Source of the DNA: Agromyces soli
GTDB lineage: Bacteria > Actinomycetota > Actinomycetes > Actinomycetales > Microbacteriaceae
Direction of reading: 5' to 3'
Length of the DNA: 64,000 bases
Assembly (NCBI RefSeq): GCF_022811605.1
Contig: NZ_CP094533.1
Span: 620,001-684,000 of the forward strand
Shown here: one piece after another, positions 21,379 through 29,796 of the stretch
How the letters are laid out: the number at the start of each line of letters is the position of its first letter
Numbering within the stretch: position 1 is the first letter of the stretch
Program-made: the position numbers and the translations under genes
The notes under the pieces: generated by a model
Told to the model about the DNA's origin: nothing
Databases searched by the model: none
The model's input: the letters and a program-made list of their open reading frames with translations, nothing else

Positions 21379-22716
21379 ATGACCAGCACGACCAGCACCG
21401 CCCCGAGCCCCCTGGGCTCGCCCGACCGGGTGAAGACCGCGATCGCCGCCGCCGTCGGCACGAGCGTCGAGAACTACGACTTCATCGCCTACGGCACCGC
21501 GGCCGCCCTGTACTTCGGCCCCGTGTTCTTCCCGAACGAGGATCCCGTCGTCGGCACGCTCCTCGCGTTCGCGACCCTCGCCGTCGGCTTCCTGATGCGC
21601 CCCATCGGCGGCGCGATCGGCGGATACCTCGGCGACCGCTTCGGCCGCAAGCCCGTGCTGGTCGGGGCCATGCTCGTCATGGGCGGCGCGACCTTCGTGA
21701 TCGGCGTGCTGCCGACCTACGCGACCGTCGGCATCCTCGCCCCGATCCTCCTCGTGGTCATCCGCATGATCCAGGGCCTCGCCTTCGGCGCGGAGTGGGG
21801 CGGCGCCGTCACCATGGCCTACGAGCACGCGCCGTGGAACCGGCGGGGAATGTTCGCCGCGATCCCCCAGTCCGGCAACCCGCTCGGCATCGCGCTCGCG
21901 AGCCTCATGTTCCTCGTCTGCGCGAACCTCCCCGGCGACTGGGCCTGGCGGGTGCCGTTCCTGCTGAGCCTCGTCCTCGTCGTCGCGGGCCTGATCGTGC
22001 GCGCGCGACTGTCGGAGTCGCCGGAGTTCGAGGCCGCGAAGGAGACCGGGAAGATCGAGAAGAACCCGTTCCTCGCGACGCTCCGCAAGGACTGGCGGGG
22101 CATCCTGCGCGTCATCGCGCTGCGCATCGTGGAGTCGTTCGCCTACTACCTGACGGCGACGTTCCTGCTCAACTACCTCACCACGAACCATCCCGACACC
22201 CGCTCGGTCGCGCTCGCCGCGATCACCGTCGCGAGCGTCGTCGCCATCGGCACCACCTTCCTCGCCGGCTCGCTCAGCGACCGCTTCGGCCGCCGGCCGC
22301 TGTACATCGCCGCGTGCGTCACCGCGATCCTGTTCGCGTTCCCGATGTACTGGCTCACGAACGACGGGGTGCCGGCGCTCATCTTCGCCGTCTTCGTGTT
22401 CGGCATCGCCTTCATCCACGCCACGCTCACGGGCGTGCAGGGCTCGCTGCTCTCCGAGCAGTTCGGCACGACCAGGCGCACCTCGGGCGCGTCGATCGGC
22501 TACCAGGTCGCGGCGTCGCTCGGCGGCTTCGCCCCGCTCCTCGCGACGCTGCTGACCGGCGTGTTCGGATGGCCCGGAGCGGCGATGCTCTACATCCTCG
22601 CCGCGGTGATCGGGCTCGCCGGCATCCTGACCGCCCGCGAGACCTGGGGCCGGGCGCAGCGTGCGAAGGTCGCGGCGCAGATCGAGGAGGCGCGGCGCGA
22701 AGCCGTGTCCGTCTGA
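21379..22716 (+). CDS. MFS transporter, metabolite:H+ symporter (MHS) family
   Basis: A 445-residue membrane protein with 12 predicted segments. The start VGTSVENYDFIAYGTAAAL and LMRPIGGAIGGYLGDRFGRKPVL are hallmarks of the MHS family (ShiA, ProP, KgtP), which imports small metabolites with protons. GAEWGGAVTMAYEHAP is the family's central motif. It follows the RpiB-like gene by 32 bp in the LacI-controlled operon, so it probably imports the substrate of that pathway. A hairpin spans the stop, shared with the convergent aldo/keto reductase gene. Confidence 0.88.
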   Translation: MTSTTSTAPSPLGSPDRVKTAIAAAVGTSVENYDFIAYGTAAALYFGPVFFPNEDPVVGTLLAFATLAVGFLMRPIGGAIGGYLGDRFGRKPVLVGAMLVMGGATFVIGVLPTYATVGILAPILLVVIRMIQGLAFGAEWGGAVTMAYEHAPWNRRGMFAAIPQSGNPLGIALASLMFLVCANLPGDWAWRVPFLLSLVLVVAGLIVRARLSESPEFEAAKETGKIEKNPFLATLRKDWRGILRVIALRIVESFAYYLTATFLLNYLTTNHPDTRSVALAAITVASVVAIGTTFLAGSLSDRFGRRPLYIAACVTAILFAFPMYWLTNDGVPALIFAVFVFGIAFIHATLTGVQGSLLSEQFGTTRRTSGASIGYQVAASLGGFAPLLATLLTGVFGWPGAAMLYILAAVIGLAGILTARETWGRAQRAKVAAQIEEARREAVSV

Positions 22717-22742
22717 CCGGGCGAGCCGCTCCGCGCGGTCAG
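22713..22742. terminator. Bidirectional hairpin between convergent genes
   Basis: CTGACCG (22713-22719) and CGGTCAG (22736-22742) pair perfectly, with further GCG/CGC pairing inside. The hairpin overlaps both stop codons. Confidence 0.55.
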
Positions 22743-23698
22743 GGCACGATGTGCCCGGCCGCGCGGAACAGCTCGTACCACTCGATGCGGCTGAGCCGGA
22801 GGTCGGAGCCCTCCGCCGCGGCGGCCAGCCGAGCCGGCTTCGTCGTGCCGAGGACCACCTGGATGCCGGCGGGATGCCGGGTCAGCCACGCGGTCGCGAC
22901 CGCGATCGGCTCGACGCCGTAGCGACCCGCGATCCGATCGATGGCGGCGTTCAGCTCGGCGTGCTGATCGGAGCCGAGGAACACGCCCGCCGGGCCCTGG
23001 AAGGGCGCCCACGCCTGCAGGGTGATGCCGTGCAGACGCGCGTAGTCGACGATGCCCCCGCCGTCGCGCACGACGGACTGCTCGTCGGACATGTTCGCGG
23101 CGATGCCCTGCGCGATCACGGAGGAGTGCGCGAGCGAGAGCTGGATCTGGTTCACCACGATGGGCTGGTTCAGGGAGCGGCGGAGGAGCTCGATCTGGCC
23201 CGGCGTGTGGTTCGAGACGCCGAAGGCGCGCACCTTGCCCGCCGCGTGCAGTTCGTCGAACGCCCGCGCGACCTCGTCGGGCTCGACCAGGGCGTCGGGC
23301 CGGTGCAGCAGGAGCACGTCGATGCGGTCGGTGCGGAGCGCTTCGAGCGACCCCTCGACCGAGTCGACGATGTGCTCGTAGGAGAAGTCGAACGCGCTCT
23401 CGCCCTTGACGATGCCGCACTTCGTCTGGATGGTGAGCTCGTCGCGCTCGGCGGGGCCGAGCCGGAGCGCCTCGGCGAACCGGCGTTCGCACCCGTGCAG
23501 TTCGCGGCCGTAGATGTCGGCGTGGTCGATGTACGTGATGCCCGCGGCACGCGCGGTGTCGACGAGCTCGCGGATCGCGGCGTCGTCGAGGTCCTCGATA
23601 CGCATGGCGCCGAGCAGGAGGTTCGGGACCTCGAGTCCCGAGCTGCCGAGCGGGACGCGCTTCACGGACGGCTCGGGTGCGGCGGTGGCGGCGGTCAT
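22739..23698 (-). CDS. Aldo/keto reductase
   Basis: A 319-residue NADPH-dependent oxidoreductase of the AKR superfamily with a TIM barrel. The catalytic tetrad is visible: Asp58 and Tyr63 (DHADIYG), Lys93 (QTKCG) and His132 (LLHRPD). It resembles the YdhF-type subgroup. GGAGAT precedes the ATG. It converges with the MHS transporter gene and diverges from the deaminase gene; a link with the sugar cluster is possible, but no LacI-type operator is visible upstream of it. Confidence 0.87.
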   Translation of the reverse strand: MTAATAAPEPSVKRVPLGSSGLEVPNLLLGAMRIEDLDDAAIRELVDTARAAGITYIDHADIYGRELHGCERRFAEALRLGPAERDELTIQTKCGIVKGESAFDFSYEHIVDSVEGSLEALRTDRIDVLLLHRPDALVEPDEVARAFDELHAAGKVRAFGVSNHTPGQIELLRRSLNQPIVVNQIQLSLAHSSVIAQGIAANMSDEQSVVRDGGGIVDYARLHGITLQAWAPFQGPAGVFLGSDQHAELNAAIDRIAGRYGVEPIAVATAWLTRHPAGIQVVLGTTKPARLAAAAEGSDLRLSRIEWYELFRAAGHIVP

Positions 23699-23894
23699 CC
23701 GATCTCCTTCGTTCGAGTGGGGTGGGCGGGTTCGGAGCGAGTCCGCTGCCGACGTTACCGCCCGTCGGCCCGGGACGTGCGAATGCGCGCGAAGTCGCGG
23801 CCGGCGAGCGAGTACCCTGGCGTCGAGCGAGGGGGTTCATCGTGAACGCACATCGAACGATCGGCGCGAAGACGGCAGCCAGCGGAGCGGCGCG

Positions 23895-24404
23895 ATGAAC
23901 GGCGTCCCCGAGATCGCACCCGCCACCGACCCGCGGGACGTCGCGTTCCTGCGCCGCTGCGTCGAGCTCGCGCGAGCAGGATTGGACGCGGGCGACGAAC
24001 CGTTCGGCTCGCTGCTGGTGGATGCCTCGGGGGCCGTCAGATACGAGGACCGCAACCGGGTCGCCGGCGGCGACGAGACCCGCCATCCCGAGTTCGAGAT
24101 CGCACGCTGGGCGGCCGAGCACCTGACCCCCGAGGAGCGTCGCCGCGCGGTCGTGTACACCTCGGGCGAGCACTGCCCGATGTGCTCCGCCGCGCACGCA
24201 TGGGTCGGACTCGGACGGATCGTCTACGCCACCGCATCCGCGCAGCTCGCGCAGTGGCGCACGGAGTGGGGCCTCGCGCCCGGGCCGGTCGCCGCGCTGC
24301 CGATCAACGCCGTCGCCCCGGGCATCCCCGTCACCGGCCCGGCGCCCGAGCTCGTCGACGAGGTCAAGGAGCTGCAGCGCCGGCTCGTCGAACGCGGGGC
24401 CTGA
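23895..24404 (+). CDS. Nucleoside/guanine deaminase-like zinc hydrolase
   Basis: A 169-residue member of the CMP/dCMP deaminase fold. Zinc and catalytic residues are His64 and Glu66 in RHPEFE, and Cys94/Cys97 in EHCPMC. The HPE plus CPMC pair and the total length fit guanine-deaminase-like or tRNA-adenosine-deaminase-like enzymes (TadA normally has HAE). No partner gene suggests which base is the substrate. The ATG at 23895 is chosen because upstream in-frame sequence lacks coding bias. REP-like locus D follows. Confidence 0.8.
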   Translation: MNGVPEIAPATDPRDVAFLRRCVELARAGLDAGDEPFGSLLVDASGAVRYEDRNRVAGGDETRHPEFEIARWAAEHLTPEERRRAVVYTSGEHCPMCSAAHAWVGLGRIVYATASAQLAQWRTEWGLAPGPVAALPINAVAPGIPVTGPAPELVDEVKELQRRLVERGA

Positions 24405-24430
24405 CGCCGCCGCGGTCCGGCGCCTGGCCC

Positions 24431-24476
24431 GCGGAGCCCGTCGAAGCGGTGCCCCTCGACGAACTCGGGGAACCAG
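24431..24476. repeat. REP-like inverted repeat, locus D
   Basis: GCGGAGCCCGTCGAAG (24431-24446) faces CCTCGACGAACTCGGGGAAC (24454-24474). It lies 27 bp after the deaminase stop and marks the left edge of the lower-GC maltose region. Confidence 0.65.
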
Positions 24477-24482
24477 GGACCG

Positions 24483-24620
24483 CTACCTCGCGGCGCCCCT
24501 CCGGCGGCGGCCCACGAGCATCAGCGCACCGCCGAGCAGGAGCATCGATGCGACCAGCACCGCCCCGTTCCCTCCCCCGAGGCACCCTGAGTGCAGCTGA
24601 GTTCCGGACGCGGCTCGAAG
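24483..24620 (-). pseudogene. Possible remnant of a membrane-anchored surface protein (C-terminal anchor)
   Basis: On the minus strand this stretch encodes a glycine-rich link, the hydrophobic segment AVLVASMLLLGGALMLVG and a terminal RRRRGAAR. This is the layout of the C-terminal anchor of wall proteins, but no LPxTG-type sorting signal or upstream ectodomain is present. The rest of the 332-bp gap (24405-24736) shows only locus D of the REP-like family and low-GC sequence with nothing else I can call. Confidence 0.3.
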
Positions 24621-24736
24621 CAATGTCGGCGTCATGGCGCGCGCGGTCCCACCAGACTGACCGCTAAGGAGTATGCATGCCACCCACTCCGCGGTCATCA
24701 CGACCGCGCGTTGAAAGCGCGCTCGCAGACAGGCGC

Positions 24737-25762
24737 TCACCCGTTGTGTCGGCGTGTTCCGTACGCGGGTCCCGTGGACTCACGAACCACAAGCTCCGGC
24801 TGGAACAGATACTCGGTTCTCGATGCGCGGACCCCGTTCATTTCTCCGACGAACGCGTCAGCGATGGCAACCCCCATCGCGGTGACCGGTTGGCGGACGG
24901 TGGTCAGTGGCGGCCAGGCGTTCCTCGCGATCACCGAGTCATCGAATCCTACGACCGAGAGATCTTGAGGGATCTCGAGCCCCTGCCTGCGGGCTTCGGC
25001 CATCACCCCCACCGCGATGAGGTCATTCGCGCAGACCACTGCGGTGCAGCCAGCAGCGATCAGCGCCCGCCCAGCGCTGATTCCACCATCGTCGGTGTAG
25101 AGCGACGGCTCGATGACGGCGCGCGCTTCATCACCGGCATGCTTCTTCATCGCGCTGTGAAATCCTTCGGACTTCCGCTGCGCGGCCACGAAGGACTCCT
25201 GCCCGACCGCGAGTCCGATTCGCCGGTGACCCATGGCAGTGAGGTGGCGCACGGCGAGCTCCATCGCGCTGTGCTCATCGATGGAGAAGAAGGGCGCGTC
25301 GATGTCTGCGCGGTATCCGTTCACGAACGCCAAGGGCAAGCCGAGCTCAAGCAGCTGGGTGTACCGGTCCATCGGGAACCGCGAATCCGAGTGCCGGCCC
25401 GAGAAGAAGACGATCCCCGCCGCACCCGCTTCGACGAACATATCGATGTACTCGTCCTCGTCGAGTCCGCCTTCGCTCTGGGAGCCGATCAGCGGAGTGA
25501 ACCCTCGACGTGCGAAGTTGGGCCCGAGAGCTTGAGCGAATGCTGGAAAAACTGGGTTCATCAGCTCGGGGAGGAGCAGACCCACCGGGCGGCCGGTGCG
25601 TCGTCGCAGACGCGCCGGACGTTCGTAACCCAGTAGATCCAGAGCGGTGAGGACTGCCTGTCGCTTGTGTTGGGCGACTCCCGGCTTGTCATTGAGTACG
25701 CGGCTGACTGTGGCTTCGCTGACCCCCGCGTGCGCTGCAATATCCGCGAGAGTCGCACCCAT
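24737..25762 (-). CDS. LacI family transcriptional regulator (MalR-type)
   Basis: A 341-residue repressor with an N-terminal LacI HTH (ATLADIAAHAGVSEATVSRVLND) and a sugar-binding effector domain. It is the last gene of a malE-malF-malG-malR order on the minus strand, 35 bp after malG. It therefore most probably controls maltose/maltodextrin uptake. Candidate operators are the TTGC..GCAA repeat upstream of malE (29776-29790) and the divergent GH13 promoter region (35341-35481). Codon use is less GC-rich than upstream genes. Confidence 0.9.
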   Translation of the reverse strand: MGATLADIAAHAGVSEATVSRVLNDKPGVAQHKRQAVLTALDLLGYERPARLRRRTGRPVGLLLPELMNPVFPAFAQALGPNFARRGFTPLIGSQSEGGLDEDEYIDMFVEAGAAGIVFFSGRHSDSRFPMDRYTQLLELGLPLAFVNGYRADIDAPFFSIDEHSAMELAVRHLTAMGHRRIGLAVGQESFVAAQRKSEGFHSAMKKHAGDEARAVIEPSLYTDDGGISAGRALIAAGCTAVVCANDLIAVGVMAEARRQGLEIPQDLSVVGFDDSVIARNAWPPLTTVRQPVTAMGVAIADAFVGEMNGVRASRTEYLFQPELVVRESTGPAYGTRRHNG

Positions 25763-25797
25763 GCGGGTAAGGCTAGCATCGGCGAACTCCACCCCGG

Positions 25798-26739
25798 CTA
25801 CTTCACGGATCCGGCGGTGAGACCGCTCACGATGTACTTCTGGAGCACGAAGAAGAGGACGACCACGGGGAGCGCCGCGAGCACAGCGCCGGCTGCGAAG
25901 ACGGGCCAGTTCGCAGAGGTCTCCTGGGCGATGAACTGGTAGAGGCCGACGGCGAGGGTCTTCTTCTCCGGCGCGGTCAGGAGCACGCTCGCGATGACGA
26001 ATTCGTTGATCGTCGCGATGAACGAGAGCAGGCCGACCACGGCGAGAACGGGAGCCGAGAGCCGGAGGATGATCGTGAAGAAGATTCGGCTGTGCCCGGC
26101 ACCGTCGAGCTTCGCCGCTTCGTCGATTGACACGGGGACGGTGTTGAAGAACCCGTACATGAGATAGGTGTTCACGCCGAGCGCGCCGCCCAGGTAGACC
26201 ATGATCAGCCCGATATGGGTATTCAGCCCGAGTGCCGGGAAGATGTCGCCGATGCCCTTCATCAGAAGGAAGATCGCGACCACCGCGAGCAGTTGCGGGA
26301 ACATCTGCACGAGGAGGATCGTGATCAGCCCGAGCCGGCGTCCGGAGAACCGCATGCGCGAGAAGGCGTACGCGGCGAGCCCTCCGAGGAGGACTGTGCC
26401 GGCCGCCGTCACCAGTCCGATGAGCAGGGTGTTCATGAACCATGCTGCGAACGGTTGAGCCGGGTTGCTGAAGAGATTGATGTAGTTCTCCAGGCTGAAC
26501 TTCGTGAAGAGGCCGGACGAGCCGGCCAGGCTTCCGTTCGGGTTCAGGGATGCGGAGACGATGTAGAGGATCGGGAACACCGCGATGACGGAGGTCAGGA
26601 TGACCACGATGTACTTCGCGGCGAGCGTCCGGGCGGTCCTGCGGCGCTGGGAGGGCCCCTTCGGAACACGCCCGCTCTTCTCCCCGCGGGGGTTCACTTC
26701 AGGCGTATGCAACGTGGCCGGATACGTGTCGACAGACAT
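25798..26739 (-). CDS. malG: Maltose/maltodextrin ABC transporter permease MalG
   Basis: A 313-residue inner-membrane permease with six predicted segments. The cytoplasmic EAA loop that contacts the ATPase reads EAAKLDGAGHSRIFFTIILR. It starts inside the stop of malF (TGATG overlap), so the two subunits are made together. The order malE-malF-malG is standard. No ATP-binding subunit gene is in the cluster; a shared MsiK/MalK-type ATPase elsewhere must energise it, as known for many actinobacterial sugar importers. Confidence 0.9.
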   Translation of the reverse strand: MSVDTYPATLHTPEVNPRGEKSGRVPKGPSQRRRTARTLAAKYIVVILTSVIAVFPILYIVSASLNPNGSLAGSSGLFTKFSLENYINLFSNPAQPFAAWFMNTLLIGLVTAAGTVLLGGLAAYAFSRMRFSGRRLGLITILLVQMFPQLLAVVAIFLLMKGIGDIFPALGLNTHIGLIMVYLGGALGVNTYLMYGFFNTVPVSIDEAAKLDGAGHSRIFFTIILRLSAPVLAVVGLLSFIATINEFVIASVLLTAPEKKTLAVGLYQFIAQETSANWPVFAAGAVLAALPVVVLFFVLQKYIVSGLTAGSVK

Positions 26740-28352
26740 CAGTTGAGCTCCTCGAGCGTTTTGGTGCGGCGGAAGCTGATCACCGAGATGACCGCGACAA
26801 GAACGAAGATGATGATCGAGAACGCGCTCGCGAGGCCGAAGTCGCGTCCCCCGGTCTCACCGAACGCGACCTTGTAGACCAGCGTGATGAGAATGTCGGT
26901 CGCGCCGACGTTCATGTCGGTGGTGATGTCCTGCGGGCCGCCTCTCGTCAGCATGTAGATCAGATTGAAGTTGTTGAAGTTGAACGCGAAGGACGCGATC
27001 AGCAGCGGCGCCATCGAGACCATGAGCAGGGGGAGCTTGATCCTCCGGAACACCGCCCATGGTCCGGCCCCGTCGACCTTGGCGGCTTCGACGAGCTCTT
27101 CCGGGATGGACTGGAGCGCCCCGGTAGCGACCAGGAACATGTATGGATAGCCGAGCCAGAGGCTCACCATGAGGATGCTGAACTTCGCCAGGATCGGATC
27201 GGTCAGCCATGGGATCTGCGCTCCACCGAAGAGTACTTGGTTGATGAAGCCGAACTGCGGGTTGAGCATCCCGCTCCAGATGAGTGCGGAGAGGAAGACG
27301 GGGAACGCATACGGCAGGATGACGAGGACACGGAACGTCCTGCGGAATCGCAGCCGCCAATCGTTCAGGATGAGCGCGAGGAACACACCGACGGCGAAGG
27401 TCGCTGCGACGGTGAATCCGGCGAAGACGAAGGTCCAGAGGACCACTGCGATCAGTGGTCCTCGAATGGACTCTTCGGTGAACGCTCGAACGAAGTTCTC
27501 GAAGCCCACATCGATCTTCCAGCCGGGCATGAGCTGAGTTCCGTCGGCCGCGACGAAGGCGCCGTCCCCGGTGTCCTCGTAGATCTTGCCGGTGGCGGTG
27601 TCGATGAACGCGTCGGCGGTTTCGTCGTACTGCATCTTCGCCGAGTAGACGAACGCTTGGGACCCGTCAGGAGTCCGCAGCGCCCCGTCGTTCGGGTCGT
27701 CGGTGAGTGGCACGCTCATCGCAGCCAATTGCTCTTGTTCAGCGAGCACGCCGGCGAAGTCCAGCGTGGTGTAGCCCTCGACGGCGACGGCACGGTCGCC
27801 TTCGAGATCCGCATCCGCTGGTTGAAGCGGCCGGTCCTCGCCACCGATGAGCGCCTCACCGTCGGGGTCGGTCACCAGGAAGGAGAGCTGCCCGAACTGT
27901 TCGACGACGACCATCGGATAGGCGGGGGAATCGGGGACCCGAGTGAGCGATTTGTTGATGAGCGCCTCGACGGCGGCTTCTTTCGAGCCGATGTGCCCGT
28001 CGCCGTAGTTCGTGAAGGCGACGTACCCGCTGTAGACGATGGCGTACATCTGGAAGATCAACAGGAACACGGTTCCCGGGATCAGGTACTTGGCGGGGAG
28101 GCTCCCCCTTCGGATGTAGATCCAGTTGATCAGGGTTGCGGCCACCAGCGCGACAGCCGCGAGCACCCAGTCCTCGTTCAACGCGAGGATGAATGCCGCG
28201 TAGATGACCACCGCGTCGAGCACGCCGAGGCTGATGATCTTGATCAGCACCACCCAGGTGGAGGGTGCGCCAGCAGCGGCGCGAGCGATGGGACGTTGAC
28301 GTTTCCGGCTTCTGTCGGTGCCGGAAGACGATTGCAGTTCGGTGGTGGTCAC
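26739..28352 (-). CDS. malF: Maltose/maltodextrin ABC transporter permease MalF
   Basis: A 537-residue permease, long because of a large extracytoplasmic loop between membrane segments 3 and 4 (about residues 115-280), which is also seen in MalF of enteric bacteria. The EAA loop is present as EAAKVDGAGPWAVFRRIKLPLL near residue 430. It follows malE by 70 bp and overlaps malG by 1 nt. The loop is likely to contact the MalE-type lipoprotein outside the membrane. Codon bias is weaker than in flanking housekeeping genes. Confidence 0.9.
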   Translation of the reverse strand: MTTTELQSSSGTDRSRKRQRPIARAAAGAPSTWVVLIKIISLGVLDAVVIYAAFILALNEDWVLAAVALVAATLINWIYIRRGSLPAKYLIPGTVFLLIFQMYAIVYSGYVAFTNYGDGHIGSKEAAVEALINKSLTRVPDSPAYPMVVVEQFGQLSFLVTDPDGEALIGGEDRPLQPADADLEGDRAVAVEGYTTLDFAGVLAEQEQLAAMSVPLTDDPNDGALRTPDGSQAFVYSAKMQYDETADAFIDTATGKIYEDTGDGAFVAADGTQLMPGWKIDVGFENFVRAFTEESIRGPLIAVVLWTFVFAGFTVAATFAVGVFLALILNDWRLRFRRTFRVLVILPYAFPVFLSALIWSGMLNPQFGFINQVLFGGAQIPWLTDPILAKFSILMVSLWLGYPYMFLVATGALQSIPEELVEAAKVDGAGPWAVFRRIKLPLLMVSMAPLLIASFAFNFNNFNLIYMLTRGGPQDITTDMNVGATDILITLVYKVAFGETGGRDFGLASAFSIIIFVLVAVISVISFRRTKTLEELN

Positions 28353-28422
28353 ACGTGCTCCTGAATGCGGTTGGACGGCTGGAAGGGCCGAGGCGGTTGG
28401 GGCTCCGCCTCGGCCCGGTCTG

Positions 28423-29673
28423 TTATCCGCCGACGACTTCGCGGAGCCGTTCGGTCATCGCCTGCCATGCTTCCGTCGGGTCGCCGGCCGTTCCATTCAG
28501 CAGCGCAGACTGAGTGGCGCCGAGGTTGTCCCAGACCGCCCCCATCTCGGGGATCGAGGGCATCGGCACGCCCGTCCGGCCGACCTCACCGAACGCGCCC
28601 ACATCGGGGTTCTCGGCGGAGGCGATCTCGAACGCGGAGTTCAGCGCCGGCGGACGGCCGCCGGCTTCGTAGAGCGCGAGCTGCGCCTCTTCGCTGCCGA
28701 GGTAGTTCACGACGAACTCGTTGGCCGCGATGGCGTTCTTGCTCTGCGAGCTGACGAAGAAGCCCTGCACGCCCACGAAGGGAGTCGGTGCGTCCGGGCC
28801 CGCCTGCGGGATGGCTTCGATGGCGTAGTCGATGCCGCCTTCCTGGAACGCGGGAAGGTTCCACGGACCGGAGAGCATGAAGGGCGCCTTGCCAGCCGCG
28901 AACTCGTCACGTGCGATGTCACCGGTGATGCTGGTGTTGATGATTCCGGCCGCGCCCCACTCGACGAGCTTGGCCGCGAACGCGTTCCCGCCCTCGCTAC
29001 CGACCAACAGCTCGGAGGTGTCGTACCCGCTGTCCGCGTCGAACGCGAAGAGGGGCGCACCGTAGGAGGTCTGGAGGGGATACAAGTGGTACGGGTCCGA
29101 GTCCACCGGGTCCGAGGGCACGAGCACCGGGTACTGGGCGGCACCGCTCGCGACGACGGCTTGCCCGGCAGCGATCAGCTCGTCCCACGTGGCCGGGGTG
29201 GACGAGGCGAGCGCCGTGTTCCGCAGAAGCGCGATGTTCTCCAGGGAGACCGGCAGCCCGTAGGTGACCTCGTCGTAGGTCATGGCGCCGATGGCGACGT
29301 CGGAGAAGTTCGCGGCGGTGTCCCCGAGCTCGAGCGGAGCGACGACACCGTTCTGGACGAGCTGGCCGAGCCAGTCGTTGCCGCCGACCATGACGTCCGG
29401 ACCTTCCCCTGCCGGCACTTGCTGGATGAAGTCGTTGCGCATCACATCGCCGTACTCCTTCTGCACGAGCTCGACCTTGATGCCCTTGTCGTCCTCGAAC
29501 TTCGCAGCGATGTCCTGCATCTCTTCGACACGGTTCGCGTCGACCCAGACGGTGAGCGTGGCCGACGTCGATGACTGCCCGCCTCCCCCGCCTGCTGAGC
29601 ATCCCGTCAAGGCCAAAGCCAGAATCGCGCTGCCCGCGAAGATCGCGGTCGCGGCTGATCGATTCACCTTCAT
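28423..29673 (-). CDS. malE: Maltose/maltodextrin-binding lipoprotein MalE
   Basis: A 416-residue solute-binding lipoprotein. A signal peptide ends in the lipobox LALTGC, with Cys25 as the lipid anchor, and a Gly/Ser spacer follows. The body is a family 1 extracellular binding protein: LTVWVDANR at the start, then VPAGEGPDVMVGGNDWLGQL and GPWNLPAFQEGGIDYAI. It is first in the malEFG-malR operon, with a repressor-like inverted repeat in the 123 bp upstream. Maltose/maltodextrin specificity is inferred from the GH13 neighbours. Confidence 0.9.
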   Translation of the reverse strand: MKVNRSAATAIFAGSAILALALTGCSAGGGGGQSSTSATLTVWVDANRVEEMQDIAAKFEDDKGIKVELVQKEYGDVMRNDFIQQVPAGEGPDVMVGGNDWLGQLVQNGVVAPLELGDTAANFSDVAIGAMTYDEVTYGLPVSLENIALLRNTALASSTPATWDELIAAGQAVVASGAAQYPVLVPSDPVDSDPYHLYPLQTSYGAPLFAFDADSGYDTSELLVGSEGGNAFAAKLVEWGAAGIINTSITGDIARDEFAAGKAPFMLSGPWNLPAFQEGGIDYAIEAIPQAGPDAPTPFVGVQGFFVSSQSKNAIAANEFVVNYLGSEEAQLALYEAGGRPPALNSAFEIASAENPDVGAFGEVGRTGVPMPSIPEMGAVWDNLGATQSALLNGTAGDPTEAWQAMTERLREVVGG

Positions 29674-29775
29674 TGGTGCTGCCTTTCTGCGTGATTGTCA
29701 GGGCCCGCACTCGCGAGCACCTCCCACGGAGAAGGGGAGCAGCGTCGTTGCGGGTGAGAGCAGATTGGCAGACTC

Positions 29776-29790
29776 TTGCGAAACTTGCAA
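29776..29790 (-). promoter_or_regulatory. Candidate MalR operator upstream of malE
   Basis: On the malE strand TTGCAAGTTTCGCAA is an imperfect inverted repeat (TTGC / GCAA arms). It contains CTTGCAAG, a palindrome typical of LacI-family maltose regulators. It lies about 100 bp before the malE start. Confidence 0.5.
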
Positions 29791-29796
29791 GCCCTT

